From Caedibacter sp052030685 (GTDB lineage Bacteria; Pseudomonadota; Gammaproteobacteria; Francisellales; Francisellaceae), in assembly GCF_052030685.1 (NCBI RefSeq), contig NZ_JBQAJM010000002.1, forward strand, positions 62,001 through 126,000: a stretch of DNA of 64,000 bases. Direction: 5' to 3'. Of the stretch, positions 1-10,458 are shown in pieces (positions within the stretch are counted from its first letter, which is position 1; each line of letters begins with the position of its first letter). The position numbers were made by a program, and so were the translations under genes. A model generated the notes under the pieces. The model did no database searches. It was not told the origin of the DNA and saw nothing but the letters and a program-made list of their open reading frames with translations.

Positions 1-2751
1 TTTTGCCCAATCCTGCGCACCTTCAATAGCTTGCACCTGCTCATTAGTTTTGGTCACCAACTCCTTATAAACATCTAAGCGCTCTCTTAATTTGCTAATT
101 TTACGAGCTGCTTGGTAACTATTACCATGCACCTTGACACGCGTTGCATCTTTTTGCAAAGACTCCTTCCACGCATCAATGCTTTTGGTTAACGCACGCG
201 AGCTATCTTCAAATTTTGTATGCACTTCAGACAATACTTTAGTAAAGTTGGCAATAATCTGTTGAAAACTCTTTGTTCTAATAAACTCCTCGCCATACAA
301 CCCAACAAGCTGTCTTAGCGCTTGCTGCACTAAGTAAAGCTGAACCAAATGGTCATATTCAACCATTAAAGCCGCAACACATAGCGAAATCAAAAAGCGA
401 AAATCGGTATCACTAACTCTTAAACTGGCAATTTGTTCAATAAGTGATAATTTTTGCTCTAAAAACAAATTGGTCTCATCAATATTAGGCGTTTTACCTT
501 GAAAATAAGTAAATAGTTTTGCTTGAAGCTCTTTTTGGTCGATTTTACCGCGTTCAATCGCCCCTTTACCATATAATTCTTGGGTTGAGAAATACAGCAT
601 ACTGTGCGCTAATTGCCAATGCACTACTATGTCATAGCTACTAAACTTAGCAAATTCATTGAGTAAACCCATGCGCGTTCTAAACATGTGTTGTAAAAAT
701 GGCATTTGTTCAGGGTATGACGCTGAAAACATCTGCATCGTTAATTCAGACACTTGTTTGATATGTGACTGATTAATGCCAAATACAAACTCATTAATAA
801 ATGCCGTCATCTGTCCATAGCATGCCTCACGATAATCTTGACTAGCATCAACATTAATGACTTTTTCTTTTGTTAAAAATGCCGCTTCAATTTCCTTTAA
901 AAAGCCTTTTAACCCTTCCAAAGCCTCATGTCGTGCTTGGATAAATTGTGCAAATTCATCCTTACTCTCAGGCGCAAAGCATACCAACAGTTCATTGAGC
1001 TTTTTCTTGCCTTTAATTGCCGCTTTTTGCTCTAACTGGTAATTTATTACAAGTTCTTTAACTTGTGGGATTTGAGCAGTTTGATTATGAGTTAATGTCA
1101 GAGTATCTTTTTGTGCTACATATTCAATTGTTACTAATTTTAACGCATCAGTGACCTGATCCAATTTATCCACATCAGCTGTTGTTAATTTATCCTCTTC
1201 AACCATTAAAAACTCAAAGCTTGATGAAGTCATTTGTTGAAAGTATTTCTCTTTGCAGGTAGTAATAAAAATCCCATTATCAATCACTGGATAACTTGGG
1301 AATATAATTGTTGATAATTGAAATGGCAGATTTTTGACAACATATTCAAGCGATTTATCAGCTAGCATTAATGACACTTGATCTCCTGGCAAGCTCTTTT
1401 GTGCAAAGCTTTCAACCGCAACAATATAGTCTTGGAAAACACGTAAATGCCCTTGAAAATCATGCAGCTTAAAATAGCTTGATATCACTGTCTGGCGTTT
1501 ATTCTTTAATATGCCAAATAGGTTACCCAATGATGCACTATCGACAAATACATCACACTGTTGTGCTGATTGCTGCAAATCATGAATGGCTTTTACTGAC
1601 TCAGCATGTGCTTGTTGTGCCTCAACCAAATCTTTAGATACTTCATCAAACTGTGTTTGAAAATTAACCACTGCTTCACTTTCTTTGAAGCTACCCAAGA
1701 CACCACTTTTTGATGTGTTCTGCGACTCCTTTAAGTTTTGACTAATAAGCTGTAACGCTTTAATATTTAATAAGTTTGCTACCTCGGTATCGGTAATTGC
1801 TGAGGCTTGACTACCACTGGCATAATCTGCCATCTTTTTAACTAATGCACCTTTGGAGGTTGTCTTTGAAAGCTTCTCAACAACCGCTTTGGCATCACTT
1901 GCAAGCTTTTGACGTTTATCTTTAATCTCCTGATCATGCTCAGGTCGGCGATACTCTTTTTGTAAGAACTCATTTAAGAAATGCATATGATAAAGGGCAA
2001 TAGGCACAATACTGGCAATACCAAAGCTGCCTGAAACAAGTGTTTTATCATTATGACATTGCACATTTGGGCAGGTTAAGATCTTGACCAAGTGTGTCAC
2101 AATTACCGCTGTTTTCCATAAGTTCTCATCATGGATGATCCACAACTTTTTCTGCTCAGAGTAGTAGCATCCAGCATACAGCTTTTCATCGTCCTCTTTA
2201 GTGACCTTTTTAGCATCCTCATTCATTGCCAACCATTCATAATAAGAAACATATTCGTGATAGAGGGACTCAAGCACTTTAGCAATCAACTTTAAGTTAT
2301 CACTTTCGAGATTTTCATAATTAAATGTCAGCACATTTTTTAACATCCGTGGGTTTAAACAATCGGTAATATAAGCATTTTTACCTTGGAACCAATCTGC
2401 AAAACGAATTTTTGTCTTTTGCCAAAATGAGGTTTTTTCCTGTACTTTATCAAACTGCTCTTTACTAACTTGCGCGCCCATTTTAACGGCGACATCAAAA
2501 GCACGTTCGTTATAGCCAGAGCTCACCATATTCTTAAGAGCCATTTTTTTATCATTAAAAAAATCACGATAAGCTTGGCCTTGCGCCGGTTTTGCAACAA
2601 TCACCACCGTATCATAATCAGCAACAGCCAGTTGGGTTTCAATATCCTCACTAGCACTTAAACGCTTTTGCACCTCATTGTAGCCATCGATTACCTTACC
2701 TGCATTTGAGGCTAATGTCGCCAATTGTACTGCTCCACTAATTAAGCCCAT
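1..2751 (-). CDS. Giant T6SS-ii-associated protein A, 3' end outside window (partial)
   Basis: The reading frame is open from the ATG at 2751 to the window edge, giving 917 residues without a stop; the C-terminus is missing. AAGGAG lies 7 bases before the ATG and fixes the start. The protein is collinear with the product of the next gene upstream (2788-7773). Both carry an IV.KP/VVDP element near residue 50, a YITD/FLTD element near residue 115, and a MPFLQHMFRTR versus MPMLQFLFRKR element near residue 685 in each. It is mostly helical-looking and low in cysteine. I do not recognise a catalytic motif. The neighbouring iglABCD genes suggest a secreted effector or structural protein of the Francisella-type T6SS, of the size class of PdpC/PdpD. 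That assignment is contextual inference only. Confidence 0.85.
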   Translation of the reverse strand, partial: MGLISGAVQLATLASNAGKVIDGYNEVQKRLSASEDIETQLAVADYDTVVIVAKPAQGQAYRDFFNDKKMALKNMVSSGYNERAFDVAVKMGAQVSKEQFDKVQEKTSFWQKTKIRFADWFQGKNAYITDCLNPRMLKNVLTFNYENLESDNLKLIAKVLESLYHEYVSYYEWLAMNEDAKKVTKEDDEKLYAGCYYSEQKKLWIIHDENLWKTAVIVTHLVKILTCPNVQCHNDKTLVSGSFGIASIVPIALYHMHFLNEFLQKEYRRPEHDQEIKDKRQKLASDAKAVVEKLSKTTSKGALVKKMADYASGSQASAITDTEVANLLNIKALQLISQNLKESQNTSKSGVLGSFKESEAVVNFQTQFDEVSKDLVEAQQAHAESVKAIHDLQQSAQQCDVFVDSASLGNLFGILKNKRQTVISSYFKLHDFQGHLRVFQDYIVAVESFAQKSLPGDQVSLMLADKSLEYVVKNLPFQLSTIIFPSYPVIDNGIFITTCKEKYFQQMTSSSFEFLMVEEDKLTTADVDKLDQVTDALKLVTIEYVAQKDTLTLTHNQTAQIPQVKELVINYQLEQKAAIKGKKKLNELLVCFAPESKDEFAQFIQARHEALEGLKGFLKEIEAAFLTKEKVINVDASQDYREACYGQMTAFINEFVFGINQSHIKQVSELTMQMFSASYPEQMPFLQHMFRTRMGLLNEFAKFSSYDIVVHWQLAHSMLYFSTQELYGKGAIERGKIDQKELQAKLFTYFQGKTPNIDETNLFLEQKLSLIEQIASLRVSDTDFRFLISLCVAALMVEYDHLVQLYLVQQALRQLVGLYGEEFIRTKSFQQIIANFTKVLSEVHTKFEDSSRALTKSIDAWKESLQKDATRVKVHGNSYQAARKISKLRERLDVYKELVTKTNEQVQAIEGAQDWAK

Positions 2752-2787
2752 GCTCAAACTCCTTTTATCTATTTTACCGCTCTTAGT

Positions 2788-5700
2788 CTATTGTTTTAAT
2801 GCTTGTTCAAATGCTGCAACATAGTCCTGTAGCTTCTTAATGCGTAACTTTGTATCCTGCTTACCCATCCAATCTGGATCATCATATAAACGGATTAATG
2901 CTTGTTCATCGTATAGATCAACACCACTCCATTCCTCTTGCCAATCAAGACTCGGCTTCATAACCACTGTATCTACCAATAGACTTTGTAACTCGCTTGC
3001 TTCCATCGCTTTAGATCGGCGTGTTATAAAAACGCCTGCACCTTTATCTTGAGCAAAGCGCTCAAATGAATCTTGATCAATTAATCTTCGCATCGCCTCC
3101 AAATGATTGACTTTAGTTGCCCTAGAGCTTTTTGAATCATCAAAAATATCTACATGCTCTGAGGTAACATACTCTTGATATGATTTGATATATAAATCAT
3201 CGTACTCAGTATATAACATGCAAAACTCTTTAAATCGATAATCTGTAATAGTACAAAGTCTCTTACTCAACGTTGAGGCATCAATATCAGACTTCGCATC
3301 AAACACATAGGATGATTTGGCTATATAAGCCATCATTACCATAGCAATCGATAGTGTAATGGCGCTGGTATGCGCAGGTAAGGTCTTTTTAGGCAGAGGC
3401 ACTTCATTCAGACTAATCAAATCCAGAAGTCTATCTGCTTCTTGCTTAACTAAAACATAAACTGCGGGCATACTTAACATACTTAGCGCTATTTTAAGCC
3501 TTACATCCCACTCCTTTGCTTGAGGGTCTGTAAAATTATTCCCCATAATATCGCTGACTTTTATTCGCTGAACAGGGACATATTTCTCCTCACCAAAGCG
3601 CGTTGTATTCCATTGAAAATTTCCTTTAGTTACAAATTTAGGTGATGACTGATCTTTTTTCTCATTATTCACAAATTTAAAAAAGCTTGCATGTCGCATA
3701 TTACCCATGTCACCACTCTTGCTATCTTGAGTTGTAACTTTTTCTTTCTCTAAAATTTTAAACACCTGTAGAGACCGAGTATATATCTGGCTGTTGTATA
3801 GTTGATCTTTCAATCGTTTTACACTTTTTGCCGATACTTTTTGAATCTGCTGTTGCATTCTTTGCTGCAACTCAGGATCTTCTAGCTTAATTTTTAATTT
3901 GCTAAATGCTTGGTGGATGTCATTTTGAATATTAGCAACCATTAATTCAATCTGCTGAGAGATAAGCTCAAGATCAAATGAACTATCTTCTGCTATCGCT
4001 AACAAGCTTTTTTGCTCATGGTCAGATAACTTATGTTGGTGAGATAAAACAGCTTTTTTCATACTATCGGCGAAGTCACTTGCAAGAACTTCATTTTGAC
4101 AAAGCAAATATAGAATATATATTAAGAAATACATAGCTCCTGGCATTTCTGCATCGTCATAACGAAAGTGCTGAATAAAATGGCTTAGGATATCATCATA
4201 ATATTGTCCCTTATCATCTATTGCTGTCAAACTTAAAGAAAGAGGGTGAGATTTATAGTAAAATCCGTTCTCTAATGAGGCATATAAAAGCGCAGCGACA
4301 ATCGCTTTTTTATCAACGACCTGATAACTTTTAAAACTATTGAATAATTGACTTACTTGCGCAATCTGAGTTTGCAATGATTCTCTTAAGGGATTTTGGT
4401 CTTCTGGCAAAAAATGCAACCATATAATGACTTTATCAAAATCTTGTATCTCATAACTCCCTTTACGCGCATGATGAGATGCCTCTAATAAACACCAATC
4501 TAAGGTACTATCTGACTGATATTTTTTTATAAATTGTTGATTTAAATCCAAAAACATTTCACTTGGAACAGGAAATGATTGTTCTTGTTTAGAGAGTAAA
4601 TTTTGATGCCTATCATCTAAAAATGAATACATCAACTGCGCACTATCAACACTCGACAACAAAAACTCATCCGATGGAATGGGATGAGTGCTAAATAAAC
4701 TCCAAGCACCACCTCTTAACATACTGTAAAAGAACATTTTTGTTTCTAATGGGTATTGTTTGGACTTTGAGTATTCAGATACTTTATCAAGTAATGCGCG
4801 CTTTTGTTTTTCAACACTATCTGTGATTTGATCTCTTTTTATAATCGCTGATTGCACAAAGGTATCATATTCAAATGTTTCCCCTTTGGCGTTATAAGGC
4901 ACTGCTTGTACTTGTTGCTTTAAGAATTCATGGATATTACTAAGCAAGGTTAAATAGGCTTTTTGTTTAACTTCAACTTTCTGCCCATCTTTGAGGTAAA
5001 CACTGGCTTTATCCAAATAGTCAACTGCCATCTGCCCATGTTTATACAGTGAATCCGATAAAATCATCATTTGCGGGCGCACACTGTTATAGACTTTCTT
5101 TAATCCACTTAACCAATAATGACTATTCACCGTGTCAGCATACTGCTCAAGCTCAGGTAATAACTGATAAGTAATAGCTTCTAACACTTGCGCGATACTT
5201 CGCTCATCTTCATAGAGTTTTTTTAAACTTCCTCTGAACTCCTCGTTATGAAAAATCATACTGCCATACTGTTTGATCATACTGCTTGCAGATCGCTTAC
5301 CAATATCAAGTAAAACCAAACGTTCAAATAGCGACATCATTGTTGCGAGTATCAATGCCATTGTCGGCAGTAGTGCATCTTTTGCTGAAGCGGCGATGGC
5401 TTGTACGACCTTATTAACAGGATCACCTTCTAACATCTCATCAAGTGCTTTTTGTGAGAAACACTTTTGATAACGCTTTAAATATTCTTGAATTAATTTT
5501 TCTAAGCGCTCCTCAATTTTTTTATCTTTTGCCTTTTCCTCATCCTTTACATAAAGATGCTTGTTAATCGCCTGATTTGCCTTATCCATTGACTCACGCG
5601 CATAGTGTACAACAAAGGAATGTATGACCATGCTATAACTATAATCAAGCAGCAAATAAAAAGGTGTAACACCACTTATAGCTAATGATGATTGACTGAC

Positions 5701-7773
5701 TGCACTGCGTTTTCTAAATAAGAATTGCAGCATAGGCATTTCAAGGGGGAAACAGCTGGCAATGACTTTTTCTAAATCATCGGCACTTTCCTTAAAGTGC
5801 TTCTGTACTTCTGCATGCTTTTCTTGCTTTAAAAGCGCTGCCACATCATCACCAAATCCTTTAGCATCGGCGTCTTCAGAAACCTCAATTGCCGCCTGCG
5901 TTAAAGGTGTATCTTGTTTGGCAGCAATTGCTTTAATCATTAGCACCTTATCAACCCACGCTTGAACAATTGGGATTTGTTCAGGGTCTTTCATTTTGCC
6001 AAATAATGCATCTAATTTTAATTCTAAACTGTCTATTTCAGTACACTCAAGATATGCCATCTCAGGCATTGTTTGCTGCTTGCTGCCAAATAATAATTGT
6101 GCAATCTCTTTTTCTGTTGTGAGATTTGTACCTGAGTAGCTAATGGCAACAATTTTATGTTTTACAGGTTCTGATTCTGCGACTTTTTCAAGTGTGATGT
6201 TTATTGTAGAGTTAATATAACTTTTATCCATTAAGTCTTTGAGTTTTCCATCAACAGCCGTTTTATCTTTAACCTCGGTAAAAAACGCATCATAATAAGT
6301 AAACATCTTAAGATATAAACTACCAATAAAGGTGTTTAACATGCTGCTATTGAGTGAAATATCATTATAGCTAAACATCAGACGTAAGATTGGGCGCACT
6401 AAATCAAAGTAATAATTCATCAGCGGCATCGATTCATGAATATGTTTGAGCATTGCCGTGGGTGCTGAAGTTTCTACTTTGTACAAGACACTTTGGAAAT
6501 AGGACTGCGACAAGCGTGCTACTTCAAACGGTGGAATGGCTTTTTTAAATTTGCCACCTAAGTCAACACCACCCAACATCGTATGCCCAAAATTACCACC
6601 AAAGACTTTGAGTGTTTTATCATTAGGCTTCTCTTTGATCATTTGCTTGGATGCTTCAATGGCTGCTTTATTTTGCGCAATGAGCTTTTGCATCTGATCA
6701 TAATGCCCTTTTTGTTCAGCAACATCGGTCACAAATGCTTTGACATTACCCATGCTTGAGGCGATATTGCTATAGGATTTTTTTGCCAAGAAACTGGCAA
6801 TCCCTGCGGTAGGAGCTGCATTCATGTAGGATACTTCATTAACCTGTTTATCCCCTATGCGACTTAGCATGGTTGACATCTTCTGCATATGGATATTTTG
6901 ACTTTCTTTAAGCACACTGACTAAATGTGAGGTAGCGTTTCTAAAAGATTCAGAGCGCTCTTGTAAATTTTGCTCTTGTTTTTGCTCTAATAATGGAATG
7001 GCGATTGAAGTAATATATTCATTTAAATGATCGATATGCGCATATAGGGTTGGATAGACTAAATTGCCATTTTGATACAAATAATGCGTCATATTGAGGA
7101 TATTATAAAGATGATTGGTAATGATAAATAGCAAGACAATATCTAAGGATACAAAGGTATAAACCGTGCCACTTTTATTAACCATGGTTGAAATATCAGC
7201 ATCGGTTTGCGCATCAGAGAGTTTCTTTGGGTCTAACGAGCTTGCCGTGTGCACTTGCAAAAAAGTAACTAAATCGGCAAAAACCATAATAAGATCACGC
7301 TTCACATCATCCAATTCAAAAAAGTTTGAACCATTATCAATGCGCCCACTTTTAGAGGCTACTGCCAGTTTATATGGCGCAATACCATCGGTTAAAAATA
7401 CACGTTTGCCCGTGAGGTAACCCCATATTTTTTTGGATGTTTCACGTAAACCCCAGCTTTCAGCTAAGAATTTATGCGCCTCTTTTGAGTTTTCACTGCC
7501 AAATTGCATACGGCATTGCAAATCATGACTTTCAATCTTATTAACACTTCCCTTTAAGCCTTCACGAATCTCACCAATTTTATCATCAAAGAAATTAACA
7601 TATTGCTGCACAATCTGCGGATCAACAACAATCAGTGACACATCTTCAACCTTGGTATTATCGTTAACATCTTCGATTGACGCATAGCTTTTATACGCTT
7701 CCTGTAAGACTTGATAGCCCAGTTTGGCAACCGGTGAAAAACTTGCAACTGAAAAAGGCATTCCAAACATCAT
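2788..7773 (-). CDS. Giant T6SS-ii-associated protein B (1661 aa), paralog of protein A
   Basis: A single uninterrupted 1661-aa frame starting with two Met codons at 7773, with AGGGA just upstream. It ends 36 bp before the downstream paralog, so the two are very likely cotranscribed. Hydrophobic stretches occur near residues 205-230 (VSLDIVLLFIITNHLYNIL), 795-825 (PTMALILATMMSLFERL) and about 1470-1490 (ITLSIAMVMMAYIA); no signal peptide is seen. It is divergent from iglA. No TssM features (N-terminal TM pair, Walker-type NTPase) are evident, so I do not call it PdpB/IcmF. Size and context fit a PdpC/PdpD-like effector or an accessory T6SS protein, but function is not shown by the sequence. 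Confidence 0.9.
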   Translation of the reverse strand: MMFGMPFSVASFSPVAKLGYQVLQEAYKSYASIEDVNDNTKVEDVSLIVVDPQIVQQYVNFFDDKIGEIREGLKGSVNKIESHDLQCRMQFGSENSKEAHKFLAESWGLRETSKKIWGYLTGKRVFLTDGIAPYKLAVASKSGRIDNGSNFFELDDVKRDLIMVFADLVTFLQVHTASSLDPKKLSDAQTDADISTMVNKSGTVYTFVSLDIVLLFIITNHLYNILNMTHYLYQNGNLVYPTLYAHIDHLNEYITSIAIPLLEQKQEQNLQERSESFRNATSHLVSVLKESQNIHMQKMSTMLSRIGDKQVNEVSYMNAAPTAGIASFLAKKSYSNIASSMGNVKAFVTDVAEQKGHYDQMQKLIAQNKAAIEASKQMIKEKPNDKTLKVFGGNFGHTMLGGVDLGGKFKKAIPPFEVARLSQSYFQSVLYKVETSAPTAMLKHIHESMPLMNYYFDLVRPILRLMFSYNDISLNSSMLNTFIGSLYLKMFTYYDAFFTEVKDKTAVDGKLKDLMDKSYINSTINITLEKVAESEPVKHKIVAISYSGTNLTTEKEIAQLLFGSKQQTMPEMAYLECTEIDSLELKLDALFGKMKDPEQIPIVQAWVDKVLMIKAIAAKQDTPLTQAAIEVSEDADAKGFGDDVAALLKQEKHAEVQKHFKESADDLEKVIASCFPLEMPMLQFLFRKRSAVSQSSLAISGVTPFYLLLDYSYSMVIHSFVVHYARESMDKANQAINKHLYVKDEEKAKDKKIEERLEKLIQEYLKRYQKCFSQKALDEMLEGDPVNKVVQAIAASAKDALLPTMALILATMMSLFERLVLLDIGKRSASSMIKQYGSMIFHNEEFRGSLKKLYEDERSIAQVLEAITYQLLPELEQYADTVNSHYWLSGLKKVYNSVRPQMMILSDSLYKHGQMAVDYLDKASVYLKDGQKVEVKQKAYLTLLSNIHEFLKQQVQAVPYNAKGETFEYDTFVQSAIIKRDQITDSVEKQKRALLDKVSEYSKSKQYPLETKMFFYSMLRGGAWSLFSTHPIPSDEFLLSSVDSAQLMYSFLDDRHQNLLSKQEQSFPVPSEMFLDLNQQFIKKYQSDSTLDWCLLEASHHARKGSYEIQDFDKVIIWLHFLPEDQNPLRESLQTQIAQVSQLFNSFKSYQVVDKKAIVAALLYASLENGFYYKSHPLSLSLTAIDDKGQYYDDILSHFIQHFRYDDAEMPGAMYFLIYILYLLCQNEVLASDFADSMKKAVLSHQHKLSDHEQKSLLAIAEDSSFDLELISQQIELMVANIQNDIHQAFSKLKIKLEDPELQQRMQQQIQKVSAKSVKRLKDQLYNSQIYTRSLQVFKILEKEKVTTQDSKSGDMGNMRHASFFKFVNNEKKDQSSPKFVTKGNFQWNTTRFGEEKYVPVQRIKVSDIMGNNFTDPQAKEWDVRLKIALSMLSMPAVYVLVKQEADRLLDLISLNEVPLPKKTLPAHTSAITLSIAMVMMAYIAKSSYVFDAKSDIDASTLSKRLCTITDYRFKEFCMLYTEYDDLYIKSYQEYVTSEHVDIFDDSKSSRATKVNHLEAMRRLIDQDSFERFAQDKGAGVFITRRSKAMEASELQSLLVDTVVMKPSLDWQEEWSGVDLYDEQALIRLYDDPDWMGKQDTKLRIKKLQDYVAAFEQALKQ

Positions 7774-8202
7774 CCATTATCCCTGTAGGTTAGTTACTCC
7801 AATACTCAAGTTAACAACTTAAGTAACAACAGCCATTACTTGCCATTTCCTAATAAATAATCTATCGATAAAGAAACAATCAGGTCAAGTCAATTTAAAG
7901 CATTTTTTGAAAATAAAAAAAACAAAATTTGTCTGATTCATTAAAATCGTCATGCAATCATGCATAGAATTCATATAAATCAAGAGATGAATGTTATTTT
8001 TTCAAAAAAACCTATTAAATCATTCAAAAAATAAATTTGCATTTTTTGCTTTTAACTGTTGACTAATCATAAATCAAGAGGTTACATTGATTTAGCCAAA
8101 TAGCTAACCAGAAAATTGAATTTCTAGTGAAAATCCGAGTGCTGATAGGAAATATTCTCAGCATATAATCAACCATAAATGAATTAAAAAGGAACGGATA
8201 AC
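7774..8202. promoter_or_regulatory. Divergent control region between giant-protein operon and iglABCD
   Basis: About 430 bp with no supported gene and very high A+T content, including several A and T runs, between two divergent T6SS transcription units. On the iglA side a TATAAT at 8164-8169 is followed by AAAAAGGA at 8186-8193 and the iglA ATG at 8203; no convincing -35 lies at 17 bp, which would fit activator-dependent transcription. AT richness of this kind is typical for promoters controlled by nucleoid proteins or by MglA/SspA-type regulators in Francisella, but no specific operator is identified here. Confidence 0.5.
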
Positions 8203-8772
8203 ATGGCTGTAAATAAGAAGCTTCCAAAATCAAGATTGATGATTCAATACGACACTCGCGTGAAAGGCGAGGCAAAGAAAAAAGAACTTCCATATCGCGT
8301 TCTCGTGATGGGCGATTTATCCAAAGGCAAATCAAAAGATGCCAAGCTTCCATTTGAAGATCGCGATGTCCGCATGATTAAAAATGGGCTTGATGCCACA
8401 CTTAAAGATATGGAAATCACTGCAAATATGTGCGTTCCCAATAGCATCAACCCTGCGAAATCACCAATGATTGATATCAATTATAAATTCACATCAATGG
8501 CAGATTTTCAGCCTGATCGCATTGCCAAAAAAGTGCCTGAATTGAATGCACTTCTTCAATTAAAAGAAATGCTGTCTTCCTTTGAGAAAGACATTGATAA
8601 CAATCGCACGTTGAAAAAAACCATTGACGGTATTTTTTCAGATAAACAAACACTTGAATCCTTGAAAAAAGAGATTCCCAATTTAGATCACTATAATCTT
8701 GCCAAAACTGATGATGGCACGATTGAAGGTGAAGTTGTCTCTGGCGAAGAAAACTCACAGCAAAACGGTTAA
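8203..8772 (+). CDS. iglA: T6SS-ii contractile sheath small subunit IglA (TssB/VipA)
   Basis: A 189-aa protein that closely follows Francisella IglA: an SRLMI start region, KKKELPYRVLVMGDLSKGKS near residues 25-45, DFQPDRIAKKVPEL near 105-118, and a long helix with KDIDNNRTLKKTIDGIFSD near 130-148 that interacts with IglB in the family. IglA and IglB polymerise into the contractile sheath around the Hcp-like tube in the cytoplasm. The C-terminal tail is acidic and variable, as in the family. Strong ribosome site AAAAAGGA. It starts an operon with iglB 12 bp downstream. Confidence 0.97.
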   Translation: MAVNKKLPKSRLMIQYDTRVKGEAKKKELPYRVLVMGDLSKGKSKDAKLPFEDRDVRMIKNGLDATLKDMEITANMCVPNSINPAKSPMIDINYKFTSMADFQPDRIAKKVPELNALLQLKEMLSSFEKDIDNNRTLKKTIDGIFSDKQTLESLKKEIPNLDHYNLAKTDDGTIEGEVVSGEENSQQNG

Positions 8773-8784
8773 GGAGAACATGAA

Positions 8785-10335
8785 ATGTCTGAAACAAGCA
8801 CTGTAGAACAAAACGCCTTGACAAGCATTTTCTCAATGTTCGGTGGCTCACAAGAAGAGCAAAGCACCAGTATTGAAAAGATCAATGCCAATATTAAAGA
8901 AGACATCAATGCCGTTGCCAATATTGCGGATGACTATTACTCACGAAATATTGCCGCACTCGCACTGGTCTTGGCAAATAACGATGACATTGTCAATTAC
9001 AATAAAATTTATGTTCAGCGTGCGATTGAGCGCATCAACCAAATTATCGAAGAGCAAGTGAATAGCATCTTATTGCACCCTGAGTTTCGCTATATTGAGA
9101 ATCAATGGTTACAACTTAAAGAGGTGATGCAGCATGATTATGATAACATCGATGTTGCAATACTTGATGTTACCAAAGAAGAGCTACAATACGACTTTGA
9201 ACGCAATCTGTATGATATCTCAAGCAGTGAACTATTTAAGAAAGTCTATGTTTCTGAATATGACCAATATGGTGGCGAGCCATATGGTTTATTGATGGGG
9301 CTATATGATTTTAAAAACAGCATGGATGATATCACTTGGCTAACTGGGATGGGTATGGTTGCTGAGAGCGCACACGCACCCTTTATCTCTGCGATTAACC
9401 CACAATTTTTTGGGGTTGATGACATTGCTGAGCTCAAACAGATCAAAAGTTTTGAAACATTACTTGAGCACCCACGCTATCGTGATTGGAATGCCTTTCG
9501 CAAAACCGACCAGGCGGCTTACGTCGGTCTATGTTTGGGTGACTTTATCTTACGTCAACCTTATCATCCAGTAAATAGTCCTGTAGCTGATAGCCGTATG
9601 AATAATTTTGTTGAGCAAGTTAACAATTATGAATCGAATGATACTTATCTGTGGGGAAGCTCATCTTTGCTATTTGCCAAAAATGTGATGCGTTCTTTTG
9701 CTGAAAGCGGTTGGTTCCAGTACATTAGAGGTCCTGAAAACGGTGGCTACATCAAAGAGCTCATTGCGCCAGTTTATAACATTCGTGGATTTGATGAGCA
9801 GCGTTCGGCTTTAAACATTTCACTGCCTGATTATATGGAGCTGTCATTAGCAAATATTGGTGTTATCCCTATTATTGAGGAAAAAGGCACAGCAAACGCC
9901 TGCTTCTTTAGCGTTAACTCAATCAAACGCGTTGAAGAATTTGTGGATGACTTTGATTCAATGAACTCGCAGTTGGTCGCTAACCTTTCCTACACTTTAT
10001 GTATTTCACGCATTGCACATTATATTAAATGTGTTATCCGCGATAAAATCGGTAGTGTTACCAGTACTGAGATCATCCAAGAGCAATTATCAAAATGGCT
10101 TGGTCGCTATGTTACAACAGTTTTCCAACCAACTGCACTTGAGATGGCAAAATACCCATTTAGAGCTGCTGATATTCAGGTAACCCAGATTCCAGGCAAG
10201 GCAGGCTGGTATAAGTGCAATATCACGGTATTGCCGCATATTCAATTTGAAGGTATGGACACAACCTTAAAGATTGATACGCGTCTTGACCCAGGTCTTT
10301 TTGCCACAGCAGAAGCTGAAGGCGAAGGTGAATAA
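8785..10335 (+). CDS. iglB: T6SS-ii contractile sheath large subunit IglB (TssC/VipB)
   Basis: A 516-aa protein, close to the roughly 505 aa of Francisella IglB. It has the TssC layout: an N-terminal helical segment with HPEFRYIENQWLQLKEV near residue 95, a central sheath domain with SAHAPFISAINPQFFG near 190-206, and a conserved C-terminal part with DKIGSVTSTEIIQEQLSKWL near 420. The HPEFRYIE..W.QLKE and APFI motifs are diagnostic of the family. It is the partner of IglA in the sheath. AAGGAGAACATGAA precedes the ATG. The 123-bp gap that follows is unusual inside this operon and could hold a separate control element for iglC. Confidence 0.97.
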   Translation: MSETSTVEQNALTSIFSMFGGSQEEQSTSIEKINANIKEDINAVANIADDYYSRNIAALALVLANNDDIVNYNKIYVQRAIERINQIIEEQVNSILLHPEFRYIENQWLQLKEVMQHDYDNIDVAILDVTKEELQYDFERNLYDISSSELFKKVYVSEYDQYGGEPYGLLMGLYDFKNSMDDITWLTGMGMVAESAHAPFISAINPQFFGVDDIAELKQIKSFETLLEHPRYRDWNAFRKTDQAAYVGLCLGDFILRQPYHPVNSPVADSRMNNFVEQVNNYESNDTYLWGSSSLLFAKNVMRSFAESGWFQYIRGPENGGYIKELIAPVYNIRGFDEQRSALNISLPDYMELSLANIGVIPIIEEKGTANACFFSVNSIKRVEEFVDDFDSMNSQLVANLSYTLCISRIAHYIKCVIRDKIGSVTSTEIIQEQLSKWLGRYVTTVFQPTALEMAKYPFRAADIQVTQIPGKAGWYKCNITVLPHIQFEGMDTTLKIDTRLDPGLFATAEAEGEGE

Positions 10336-10458
10336 TTACATTATTATTTTATGATATCCGCTCGTAGATCATTTTGCGAAGTTCAATTAGAACGTCGTTC
10401 GTTGTTGGTATACCAGCATTTCCCAACCACTAACCACTAATAAACAAGGAGTTTTAAC

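Noticed and set aside
2788..7773. Possible TssM/PdpB (IcmF) identity of the giant protein
   Set aside because: No N-terminal TM pair, no NTPase P-loop and much longer than PdpB; the paralogous neighbour also argues against a single-copy membrane-complex subunit.
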